From contig OX393576.1 of assembly GCA_947652605.1 (NCBI GenBank), positions 18,812,575 through 18,876,574 on the forward strand: 64,000 nucleotides of DNA. Reading direction: 5' to 3'. This DNA comes from Elmis aenea. Its lineage: Eukaryota > Arthropoda > Insecta > Coleoptera > Elmidae. The position numbers were made by a program, and so were the translations under genes. How positions within the stretch are numbered: position 1 is the first letter of the stretch; every line of letters starts with the position of its first letter. The notes under the pieces were generated by a model that saw nothing but the letters and a program-made list of their open reading frames with translations, was not told the origin of the DNA and ran no database searches. Of the stretch, positions 1 to 9,906 are shown piece after piece.

Positions 1-61
1 AAAATTCGTGCGTTAACTCCGCCCTTTCAATGCCGAGACGTGATGTTTTGGTTCTGAACAA

Positions 62-131
62 GTTCCGAACTGTCTCCGCGAACTAGTTCCGAACTGTCTC
101 CGCGAACTAGTTCCGAACTGTCTCCGCGAAC
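62..131. repeat. 24-bp tandem repeat, about 3 copies
   Basis: A 24-bp unit beginning GTTCCGAACTGTCTCCGCG starts at 62, 86 and 110. The third copy is two bases short. A weaker partial copy (GGTTCTGAAC) lies just upstream at 49. The unit contains the short palindrome GTTCCGAAC. No coding or transposon context is visible at the window edge. Confidence 0.9.
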
Positions 132-348
132 GAAGTTAATATTCGTAAATTTATTGAATTTACTGTAAGTTAGGTACATGCTTGATCTTAATTAACTCAC
201 AAATATTTACTTTGTGTGGGTTTAATAAACTTGGACATTTAAAAGGTTTAGTAGTATTTACTTTTATAATTGTCTCCATGGATGCTTAAAATATGCTCAT
301 ACATGTTGTTAAAAATTAAATAAAAACATTTCAAAATTCTCACTTATA

Positions 349-955
349 CGGTTCCAAATAAGTATGCTTTTTTCGATGCTCACCATTGCTATCTTGGAAA
401 CGGTAAGAGATACAAGGTACAAGGTCGGTTAAATTAGAGAAAAGTTGCACATTTTTATGACAATTAAGAATCTGAAAAAAAATCTTGGATATGTTGATTC
501 GTTTTTGATTTACGTATTACAAAAAAACTGAAAAATGTCATTTTAGAAAAATAGTATTATCTTCCCTACCATTGACGCTATTTCATTTAAACTTGATAAC
601 TTTATGTTTTTGACTGTCCTGGGTTTGATGATGTTAACAGAAATTTTCCAAGCCTTCTAGATTTCAAGTTGCGATAGTCAACTTTTATATTTCTTATGGC
701 CGCCATATGGTCAAAAACATAAAGTTACCAAGTTTAAATGAAATAGCGTCAATGGTATGGAAGATAATAATATTTTTCTAAAATCACATGTTTCAGTTTT
801 TTGTAATAAATCAAAAACGAATCAAAATATCCAGGATTTCTTTTCAGATTCTTAATCGCCATAAAAATGTGCAACTTTTCTCTAATTTAACCGACCTTGT
901 ATCTCTTACCGTTTCCAAGATAGCAATGGTGAGCATCAAAAAAAGGACCACCCTG
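349..955. mobile_element. Palindromic MITE, CAGGGTGGTCC end
   Basis: Two arms of about 260 bp are inverted copies of each other, separated by about 90 bp around 618-710. Markers are GATGCTCACCATTGCTATC on the left (from 374) and its complement near 920-938. The right end reads CCACCCTG followed by TA. The left end is degraded (TATACGG followed by an insertion). The element belongs to the TA-flanked CAGGGTG group seen across the window. The 67-codon frame inside the right arm is a by-product of the repeat. Related arm sequence recurs as fragments near 24600-24660 and 59280-59320. Confidence 0.8.
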
Positions 956-1028
956 TATGATTGTACTCTGTATTTATTATTTGGTAATTAAAAATATATC
1001 GATATAAAATGTTTTATCTTCATGATCT

Positions 1029-1345
1029 AAAATATTACGCTTTATATAATAGGCGATTCACCCGGCGTTGCACGGGTGATTACAATTCTCTTTTATCAAT
1101 CACAGACTACTCGCGCTCCGCGCTCGCGCCCGGCGGACGTTCCCAAACGTTCAATTACAGACTACTCGCGCTCCGCGCTAGCGCTCGGCAGACGTTTCCG
1201 GCCGTTCCCGGGCATTTCCGGCCGTTCTTTATACGACGTTTGATCCGTCAGGTCCTAAATACTAACTGTGCAAAATTTGGTCCCGATCGGTCAACGGACC
1301 TAGGATTCTATAGCGAACAAACAAACAAGCTCTTTTATATATAAA
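1029..1345. repeat. GC-rich dispersed repeat with terminal hairpin
   Basis: This block is far more GC-rich than its surroundings. It opens with a perfect hairpin at 1058-1079 (TCACCCGG, 6-base loop, CCGGGTGA-type closing). A segment starting ACAGACTACTCGCGCTCCGC occurs twice, near 1102 and 1156, offset about 53 bp. It ends in TTTTATATATA. The layout resembles the 3' part of a dispersed retroelement or a MITE, but I cannot name the family. The 111-codon frame through it has no recognisable protein features. Confidence 0.55.
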
Positions 1346-3025
1346 GATTAAAAAGAATATAAAGTCTTTACGGGCTTAACTTTTGCCGTTAATCTTGTCA
1401 GATGATTCACATTGGCAATTTTTCGCATTAAGCACGTGATTTTTTTACTTTACATAAGCAGTTTAACGTTTGATAAGTTAATTAAAAAACATAATAGCCT
1501 CTTAAAATCAATTATGGTTCTATACACGTTAAAAATAATCTTTATTTCTAAATTAAACTAAAGTGAAAATAGTAATTAGTAATCGAGCACTATCGACGAC
1601 TTAACTTAAAAAAACAACAGTTCCGTACAGTAAGTGACGTAAAAAGTTGTATAGGTAGTTAGATTCTTTAACAGTTATACCTATATAAACATAAGCTAAC
1701 AAACAAAATGTTATAATTCTCTAGATATGACATTTTACTTCGTTCTAAACCGTTAACGAGATCTTTTTTTTTTGAATCACACACTTTTCAACACGCCATT
1801 CACTTTGACTGATACATTTAACAATAACTTCTGAAGCAGAAGGTAAAGATAAAAGACGTTATGTATCAAAATTTCAGCAGCAGTTCATTAGTTTTAAAGA
1901 GTAACGTCTCATTTATATGCAGTACTTGATATTTATGTAACCAAATATTCAATCATTATTATATTCTTCTTTGCTACCATAAGACGTTGTACGTCTAAAC
2001 ACTATGTTGGAAATGGTGTTTCTAGTTTTTTTTTATGCAATGTTGTTTATTTTTATGTTTGAGAAACTGAAACAAAACTAGAACTTTTAACGTACGTAAA
2101 ATATCGTAATAGGAAACGTTTTTGATTTGCATCTCTTTTATATGGAAGAATTTAAGAGTTTATCAACGACCGTGTTCACCTTTTTTTAATTTAATTATGG
2201 AGATTTTTGTTAATACAGGGATGTTATACTTTATTTATATACCCTAACTCTTTAACAAATCAAGATGAGACTAGAAACTTATCAATCGAACATATGAGAT
2301 AATCATTTTTAACTCAAAATTGATCGGTTGGGATAAACCCGGATTACCCCTTAGCTTTTCAATTTTGTTCACATATATTGTAAGGATACGAACGCTACCC
2401 TCTAGTATTTTCTGTTACATACCTCATAAAAAGCTGTATCTCACAATCAAAGAGTCATTCAGTATTCTGAAACAAAAATGTATATATTAACAAAATACCC
2501 CTCAAAATTTCATAAATAAATAATAGTGAAAAAACATCTATAAATAATTTCAGAAGACGAGCTTTATTTCGATTACTTTTAAATTACATATAATATATCA
2601 GATTGGACATGACATAGTATGAAGTGATTATTAAATTCGGACAGAATGTTTCCGGTTATACATCAAATGTATGCAGATAGCGTTTCGGTTTTCAGTTATA
2701 GATGTAGAAGATATTTATGGGGTCGTGGATAAAATAATGGATTCGTAGCTAAATGCAACTGTCACGATAAATGTTTTTTACTGCATAACATATGGGAATA
2801 AAATACAATAATGCTCAGTACGACAAATACAGAAAAACAATATTAGTAAAATGAAAACTTTTAATGATAGAACAAACATTCTATTAAGAGGGCAGACTAT
2901 ACTTGTAAAAATTAATTTTGAAAGTCTCATTTTGCGAAGTGAAAATCAAACAAATCAAAGTTAAACCAATTTTATATCACACTATACATGGGTTCGCTCT
3001 CTTAATTGAAACCTAAATACCTATA
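1346..3025. other. No feature recognised
   Basis: AT-rich sequence with stops in all frames. I see no gene, RNA gene or repeat end here. Confidence 0.5.
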
Positions 3026-3804
3026 CAGGGTGAGTCATTAGTGGGGGATCGGTCGATTGTGGCTAAACGGTTTGAGATAGAAAGTTGATTCAAACGGAAA
3101 CGTGGAAATGCAATAATTTAAGAAATAAATGACAAGTTTTTATCGTTAGTGAAGTGAAACAGTCAGTTTTTTTCGATTTCCGCGGCACTCTAGTTGCTTC
3201 AATAACGATTAGAAGAAAATATGTCGAATATCTCGAAAAGTATGAGTCTTGGGTATAGGACATACTTAAGAAAAAATGAAGCTCTTAAAGACGAATTAGA
3301 TGACATAAAAAATATAGTGGTTTGCATTTGAAAAAATTGAGGTACGAGCTTTTGAAAATCATGTTGCCACCTATTAATGACACCCTGTATGCGTGATTCA
3401 TACTTTTTTGTATCGAGCTAATAGAGCATGCTCTGCATATTCTTACCAAATTACAACTCTGTGCTTCGAAAAATGACTTCAGGAGAATTTTTTAAATAAG
3501 GACTTAAAACCTTGAAAAATTTTGAAAATTGTTTTTTAGAGAGAAGGCCACATAAAAACCTGTAATATTTTATATCGATGTAAAGCTAAAGTGAAGGGGG
3601 TCAAGAATATTAAATAAAAAATGGGGTGTTGTATTTGAAACATAAAAGTTGCTATTGGTTCCAGAGAGGTGACTCGCCCTGTATATTTAAAAATATTTTT
3701 ATCGTGTTCGGAAGAAAAAACTGTATGAAATACCGTTTGAATCAACTTTCTATCTCAAACCGTTTAGCCACAATCGACCGATCCCCCATTAATGACTCAC
3801 GCTG
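3026..3804. mobile_element. Palindromic TA-flanked MITE, CAGGGTGAGTCATTA end
   Basis: The left end CAGGGTGAGTCATTAGTGGG and the right end are inverted copies: about 80 bp match near-perfectly (3026-3105 against 3725-3804), with the right end mutated to GACTCACGCTG. TA flanks both ends (3024-3025 and 3805-3806). Two inner ends of the same type lie inside: GACACCCTGTATG at 3387 and CGCCCTGTATA at 3676. This suggests a composite or nested structure. The overlapping 69- and 71-codon frames are shadows of the repeat. Confidence 0.85.
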
Positions 3805-4524
3805 TATACTTTCCTGTTCTTGGAAAATCATCAAACCCTAACATGATTTGCATGTTTTCAACTTAATATAAAACAATAATTAAGACATAAAATACGGGGA
3901 TAATATAATAGCAGTTATTATTAACGTTTTAATTAGACGTCAAATTGTAATTAAGCTAATTATTTTATGAAATTCGCAATAATTCTCTTTCGCAAAATTA
4001 ATTTATATGTTTATAAACTGACTGATTACTAATCATATTTACTGAGTAATTTGCAATTCAACGATAAATACCATTAATTTGTACTGTCGGAGCGGACGAT
4101 AGCTAATAATCGAAATAATACTCGGCAGTTCTGTGTTGCAATACTGTTGAAATTAGAATTTCTCTGATGTAATTTATTCAATTATTCGTAGATTAAAGTC
4201 AGGTAGTCCATACAAATATCGGGGGTTGGAGGAGGCTGCAAATAGCACGGTTTGGATTCAGGAAAAGGTTGGTACGTGAAGGTTTCCTTTTAATACGTTA
4301 TTTAAACGTAAGTTATTTTGAACACAGGTTGATTTTATTGCGAAACAATAAGATCAGCGCTACTAAGATTTTTATATTTCCAACATTCTTAGCAATTGTG
4401 AATATATTTTGTTCGCATTCTACAAGAATATGTGGGTAGATTGAAAAGTTCCCAAAATGACATCGCTATGGCGCTCGAAATGTTATCAATTTTCGCTGTT
4501 TATGTTTCGTCTTTTATATAATAC
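3805..4524. other. No feature recognised
   Basis: AT-rich spacer between two repeat elements; nothing supported. Confidence 0.5.
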
Positions 4525-4848
4525 GATAAAAACAGAGATGACAGGTAATGAAAATGTTGCCATATGTATTATTTTCATTCAAATCAGTGATTTACATATT
4601 TTCAACACCAATTTTTGAAAGGAAGAACACAATATCTAGGAAAAAATACTATTCGAAATTTATTTTTATTCCAAATTGCAGCTTTTTCATTTGCAAGTAT
4701 TAAATAATAACGATTATTAAAGGACTTTATCTCAAAACTTGCGGACACAGCAAGCATGGTACAACATTTTCGTATTAAGATTTTCGACTTGGAATTTTAT
4801 GAAGAACATCGCCACGTGTAGCGCTTCCGCCAATTTTTACACACCCTG
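4525..4848. mobile_element. Half copy of the 25-kb inverted-repeat element
   Basis: This stretch is the reverse complement, with scattered differences, of 25004-25330. It shares the strings AGCGCTTCCGCCAATTT and ACAGAGATGACAG. It ends CACACCCTG followed by TA at 4849. Only one terminus is present, so it is a truncated or half element. Confidence 0.75.
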
Positions 4849-4967
4849 TATATAAAAATGAATGTTTGTATGTTTGTATGTCCTTTATGCATTCCTATAC
4901 CATTCATCCGATCCTGACCAAATTTGGCACAAACAATCTATAGGACCATGGGAAAAAGATAGGCTAT

Positions 4968-5180
4968 ATAAAAATTCCCAAAAGATCCAAAATTCCTAAA
5001 AGATCTAAAATTCACAAAAGTTCCAAAATTCTCAACAGATACAAAAAATCCAAAAGATCCAAAATTTTCAATCGATACAAAAATTCCCAAATGATTAAAA
5101 ATTCTCAAAAGGTCCAAAAATTCTCAAAAGTTTCAAAAATTCTCAAAAGTTTCAAAAATTCTCAAAAGGTCAAAAACTCC
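4968..5180. repeat. Degenerate ~18-bp minisatellite
   Basis: About a dozen imperfect copies of a unit like AAAATTCTCAAAAGGTCC run through this stretch. It sits in a repeat that starts after the CACCCTGTATA end at 4848 and finishes with ACACCCTGTATA at 5251-5262. The 68-codon frame with recurring KNSQKV is the translation of the repeat, not a gene. Confidence 0.85.
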
Positions 5181-5415
5181 CAACAAAAAAAAAAAAATTA
5201 CCGCTCCCCTTTAGGGGGGTGTAATTCCGAAAGAAGAAGTCTAAGGAAAAACACCCTGTATAGTCTTAATTCCGTGCCGATTTGGTTTTCAAACTGACAC
5301 CGTACTTTTTCTGTGTACAATACAAAAATCAAAACTAACCGAAATTGTTAACACAAAGTTTTTTGTTTGCACGTCTTTAATTTAAATAATTTGTGTAGTT
5401 TACGATAGTGATATT

Positions 5416-5507
5416 TACGAAGGCTTGAAAGGGCCAGTTATAATCATTTTAAAAATAAATTTCACCTTTTTGAAATACGTTTAAGTGACCCCTTCCAAGC
5501 CTTCGTA
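5416..5507. repeat. Short inverted repeat
   Basis: TACGAAGGCTTGAAAGGG on the left is matched by its near-complement CCCCTTCCAAGCCTTCGTA on the right, with about 55 bp between. It may be a small MITE or a stem-loop. No clear target duplication was found. Confidence 0.6.
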
Positions 5508-6290
5508 GAACCTCCACTACCACAATTTTGGAAATATTAATTAAAAATTGACTTAGTTTTTGCTGCACGGAGACTACACTTTTTTTTTGTAAAGAACCTT
5601 CTAAAAAAACTTAACTTGTTAAATTTACAGGTTACAAATTACCAATTATAATTAACTGGTGTAATGCAGATAACACGAGCTTAACAATTTAAAAATACTA
5701 TAATACAATTTATATGTTCAAGTTAAACAGCATGAGAATAATAAAACTTCTATTTTAAAGCGACGGTTAAACACTGAAAACGTTCAAACAATTTTTAAGT
5801 GTCATTAATCATACGAGGGACGGAGAAACTGAAACTACACGAAAGCGAATTATGTTTACCTATTTGCTGTATAAATTGTACAATATGTACACTAAAATTA
5901 ACAATAAATAACTGACCTAACAACTTCCCATATTTACATTATATACAATGCATGTAATAACAGCTTTAAAGGGATTACGGTGTTACTCATTGTCGTGCAT
6001 TTAGTTTGGGGAGTTATAAACGACGTAAACAAATTAAGTGGGTGTCACGGTTGTAGCATGCGGTTATATATCTCCCTACCATTATATGAAACCAACCCTC
6101 GCGCGCCAGAGAATTGTTGTAGCATAATATCTTCAGTTATTGGCGAGTCACATTGTAATTAATTTGTAATAAAATAGGATTTATAAGCGAATGCATGTAC
6201 AAAAAAATGCCTGCTGATCACGTATCCTGTTTTACCTCTTTCATAGCAAAACAATCATTCTTAATAAATTCATATCATTTCTCTTTTATA
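5508..6290. other. No feature recognised
   Basis: AT-rich spacer; the short open frame at 5980-6162 has no recognisable content. Confidence 0.45.
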
Positions 6291-7090
6291 ATAGTTATTT
6301 ATGTATCAAGGCCAAAAAGTGTAACTTTTTCGGCCGCGTCTAGTTTGCTGACCGAGACGTATTCGAAGCCAGCAAACAGGCAAGGCCGAAAAAGAACGTT
6401 TTGGCCGAGGTGCATATTACATTTTTTGTGCGATCGAATTAAATTTTTAGTATTTTCCAAAAATATAGGTTAGAAACTACGTGACATTCTGTCACTGACG
6501 GATGACGGCGTATGCTGTTAGCTTTAATGCAAATTTACTTTTTCGTACGCTGTAGCGGTCGGAAAAGTACTTTTTAGGCCGTTGCTAAGGGTAACGCCGG
6601 TAATGCAGTACTTTATAGCTGCTAACGCGTCCGTCCAACAGCTGTTTCTAGTGCGATCGCACAAAATAGTTATTTATGTATCAAGGCCTAAAAGCATAAA
6701 TTTTTCGCCCGCGTCTGGTTTGCTGGCTGAGACGTAGTCGAAGCCAGCACAGGCAAGGACGAAAAAGTACGTTTTGGCCGAGGTGCATATTACATTTTTT
6801 GTGCAATCGAATTAAAAACAATTTAAATTTTTAGTATTTTTCAAAAATATAGGTTAGAAACTACTTGACATTCTGTCACTGACAGATGACGGCGTATGCT
6901 GTTAGCTTTAAGGCAAATTTACTTTTTCGTACGCTGTAGCCGAAAAAGTAACTTTTTCGGCCGTTGCTAAGGGTAACGGCCGGAAAAGTACTTTTTAGGC
7001 CGTTGCTAAGGGTAACGCCGGTAATGCAGTACTTAATGGCTTCTAACGCGTCCGTCAAACAGCTGTTTCTAGTACGATCGCACAAAAAAT
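6291..7090. repeat. Two-copy ~375-bp tandem repeat with GC-rich hairpins
   Basis: Copy 1 (6291-6665) and copy 2 (6666-7090) start with ATAGTTATTTATGTATCAAG and end with CGATCGCACAAAA. Inside are motifs of the form GGCC...AAAAAGT...ACTTTTTCGGCC, and a hairpin GGCCGTT-GCTAAGGGT-AACGGCC. Copy 2 carries that hairpin segment twice, which explains its extra ~50 bp. A diverged relative begins at 63588 (TAATAGTTATTTACGTAACA). The 92- and 96-codon frames across it are repeat artefacts. I do not recognise the family. Confidence 0.85.
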
Positions 7091-7107
7091 ACTTTTCAGT
7101 ATACATA

Positions 7108-7937
7108 CAAGGTCTGTCGCAAAAGTAACCGAACTTTGTACAAATAGAAAACACTAGTGGCGCCATCTATACAAAAGTTTTGTCGTCGAGAAATACATCC
7201 TTCATTGATATCATATATAAATTTTATGCCATTCGGATAATTAGCAGCCGAGTTATAGCGAGTTATAGTGAAAATATATTTTGTACAACGGTCGAAAAAA
7301 ACGTTCGAACGTACTCAAGTTTATGATTGATTTAGGCGGTTTGAGGGAGGTCGGGAAGACATTACCGATGACGATCGTCCAGGACCTGGACTCCAGGTCG
7401 TCTGAAACCAGGAATTACTAATGATGACAACGAAAAAGTGCGTGAAGCGATCAAAATTTGTTTTAGAGGGTCGTACAGTCAATGGTAACTTCTACTTGGG
7501 CGTTAAGAAGCGTTTGTTAAAACAAATTTATCATGTTCGGCTTCAATATCGTAAGCCTGGCAGTTGGACCTTGTTGCACTATAATGCACTGGCTCACCGT
7601 GCGGCCGAAGTAACTGTTTTTTGGCACAAAAACAAGTGTTGCAACATTCACCGTATTCGCTGGATTTAGCACCGTGTGATTACTTTTCGTTTCCATGGCT
7701 CAAAAAATCCATGAAAAACAAAGCGTTATGACAACATTTCATCCATCCAAATGACCATGATGAGCATCCTCAAGAGCAAAAGGGTATAGCGCAGTCGTTT
7801 GATGCATTAGTTGGCCGTGCAAATCGTTGTATGGTCGCAGAGGGAATGTACTTTGAATAAAATCATATATTTACCCTTAAAAAATGGCTGTGTTTTGTTA
7901 TTCTTAAAAACATCGGTTACTTTTGCGACAGACTTTG
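7108..7937 (+). pseudogene. Internally deleted mariner-like element
   Basis: Both ends are inverted copies: CAAGGTCTGTCGCAAAAGTA at 7108 and its complement ending at 7937, each flanked by TA. Length is 830 bp against about 1.3 kb for complete mariners. Coding remnants on the plus strand include KIYFVQRSKKNVRTYS near the start, then KVREAIK. The sequence then jumps straight to a C-terminal part with PGSWTLLHYNALAHRA and, one frame away, SLDLAPCDYFSFPWLKKSM. The family normally has LHDNAPAHRA, so the second catalytic Asp has become Tyr. The third (SLDLAPCDYF) is still visible. A segment between the DNA-binding part and the middle of the catalytic domain is missing, and stops and frameshifts interrupt the rest. 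It cannot encode an active enzyme, but the intact ends could be mobilised by a related transposase. Confidence 0.88.
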
Positions 7938-7961
7938 TATAATAATGGGTATAGGTATGTA

Positions 7962-8443
7962 CAGCGTCATTCAAAAAGTCTGCAACAAATGGGAAAAACT
8001 TTTATTTTTGATTTCTTAGAACATTTTATTCTTGATGAAAGTTGGTGCATGGTCTAAAATTAATTTTAAGATGAAAAAAAGTTCGATAAAAAGTCATAGA
8101 ACACTAGATTTTAGCGATTTTTGAAATATTCGCAAGAGTAGTGCTTAAAATTTCTCAAAAAATAAAAATTGGAATTTGACAGTCAAAGTTTAAATCGAGC
8201 CTTATTTTGAGATTCCAAAACTTTTTCCTATAAATTTTTTTTGTATCCCTTAAAAAAAGGGCTCTTTACTCGTGCGAATATTTCAAAAATCGCTATAATC
8301 TAGTGTCATGACTTTTTATTGAACTTTTTTTTGTCTTAACATTAGTTTTAGACCATGCATTAACTTTTATCAAGAATAAAATTTTCTGAGAAATCGATAA
8401 TAAAAATGTTTCCCATTTGTTGCAGACTTTTTGAATGACGCTG
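7962..8443. mobile_element. MITE with CAGCGTCATTCAAAAAGT ends
   Basis: The terminal inverted repeat is about 38 bp (CAGCGTCATTCAAAAAGTCT at 7962 and its complement ending 8443), flanked by TA. Inverted similarity continues inward, for example TTAGCGATTTTTGAAATATT at 8112 against its complement near 8278. A half copy lies at 21876-22105. There is no coding capacity; the 73-codon minus frame overlapping the end is a shadow. Confidence 0.85.
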
Positions 8444-8445
8444 TA

Positions 8446-9590
8446 TATAAGGTTACAAGGAATGTTATAAGTATAAATAAACGAGCTTTAGAGGATTTTG
8501 TGACTAATAAAGGTATAACACAAGGAGGAGTATTGAATACATTGTTATTCATTACAACAGCGTTTCTCAATTTTTTTAAATTTCTTTCCATATCAATTTT
8601 TATTGCGCTCCCCGTTCAATCGTAATAAAAGCCTACAATTGTTTTTAAATCCGTTCAGTTTTACAATAATAGTGACTTATTGTTTCAATAAATATCGTTT
8701 TCCCTTTCTTTCATCTCTTTGGATATTTGGTGCCTTCCTAAAGGGTGTACTTAGCAAGTTGAGAACCACTACATTACAGTTATGGACGAAATATCCAATG
8801 AATGCAAACAAAGAAAAAACGAAACAGAAGTGGGGTGTGGTATTTGCTACCAATAGTGGTAAGGGAAATGATCTATGCCTATGACTTAGTAATCCTAGCC
8901 AATACAGAAAACGATCTACAAAGAAACATTACAGTATGGAACGATGCAACAAGAGAGTATGGTATGCTTATAAATACAAATAAAACGGAAGTTATGTGGA
9001 ACATAAAATAGATATTCGTAATAATGACAGGCAATTACAGCAAATTGACAATTTCAAATGCTTGGGTTCAATAATTAACGCATATCAATGCAAGAATAAA
9101 AGCAGCAAATAGAACTTTAATTAGTAAAAAATAAATATGTACGTATAGAAAAGCCACAAAAGTGTATTTGATATTATATTAACTTATGGTAGTGAAACTT
9201 GGGTGCAAAATGACAGAACTAAAAGCAAGTTACAAGCAAATGAAATAGAATATTTAAGAGCGGCTGCAGATGTAACTAGAAGTGGCAGAATTAACAATAA
9301 TTATACGAAGTTGGTTCAAAGTTGACTGTGCAAAATTAAAAAGAGCCAGCTAAGGTGGATGAGTCATCTTACAACGATGAAATAACGTAGAATAGTGGAG
9401 GGTGTGGACAAAAGAAGACAAAGAGGGAGGCCCAGAAGAACTTGGAATGGGAAAATAGCCAAAATACTTCACCAAAAAAATTAAACTGCAGGCAAGCGGA
9501 AACGCTATGAAGGGAAACACGGGGGTGGAGAAATTTTCTACACGTTTGTACCTTTACACCATACGATAGAAGGGGTTTGATTTATAAGTA
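8446..9590 (+). pseudogene. RTE-like reverse transcriptase remnant, split by a hAT MITE
   Basis: Pieces of a non-LTR reverse transcriptase run left to right. First is EDFVTNKGITQGGVLNTLLF (motif before the palm glycine), interrupted at 8558-8771 by a MITE. Next is IYAYDLVILANTENDLQ, where the catalytic YADD is changed to YAYD. Then come FKCLGSIIN, ILTYGSETWVQNDR and, near 9345, KKSQLRWMSHLTTM followed by GRPRRTWN. The last motifs are typical of the C-terminal region of insect endonuclease-RT elements with RTE-like organisation. Several stops and frameshifts are present. The 5' part with the endonuclease is absent; the fragment abuts the MITE that ends at 8443. Clade assignment is by motif memory only. 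Confidence 0.75.
8558..8771. mobile_element. hAT-type MITE inserted in RT remnant
   Basis: A 214-bp insert begins CAGCGTTTCTCAA and ends TTGAGAACCACTA, an imperfect inverted repeat typical of hAT elements. It is flanked by an 8-bp target duplication with one mismatch: CATTACAA (8550-8557) and CATTACAG (8772-8779). Removing it brings the flanking RT segments back together. It has no transposase. Confidence 0.82.
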
Positions 9591-9657
9591 CATATAATTA
9601 TATTCAGTACATTAATATATATAAAAGTCCAGCCTGACTGTCTGTGACTCTGTAAAG

Positions 9658-9898
9658 CAGCGATTTCCAAACTGGGAGGCGCGGACGAGTGCAAAAGGAG
9701 GCGCGAAAAGTTTTACAGAAGTGACATGTTTAGTAAAACTTGTTATTATTCTGTCACTGACGTTTTTTTTGCTGTTTGTTTTTTGTTTTGATACATTTTT
9801 TACCATTTTTCATGTGTCTGTAGTATTTTATGAAATAAAGGGGGGCGCCAAAATTGGATTTTTTTTAAAGGGGGCATCATAAAGTTTGGAAACCGCTG
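9658..9898. mobile_element. hAT-type MITE with perfect 8-bp target duplication
   Basis: A 241-bp element starts CAGCGATTTCCAAACT and ends AGTTTGGAAACCGCTG. CTGTAAAG occurs immediately before (9650-9657) and after (9899-9906). The 64-codon minus frame spanning it has no transposase motif. Confidence 0.9.
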
Positions 9899-9906
9899 CT
9901 GTAAAG

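Noticed and set aside
62..131. Heat-shock element array (GTTCCGAAC)
   Set aside because: Spacing between the TTC and GAA parts is one base, not the two needed for alternating heat-shock pentamers, and no gene is adjacent.
62..131. CRISPR-like direct repeats
   Set aside because: Units are contiguous with no spacers; the window is eukaryotic.
5091..5297. 68-codon lysine-rich repeat protein (KNSQKV repeats)
   Set aside because: It is the translation of an 18-bp degenerate minisatellite.
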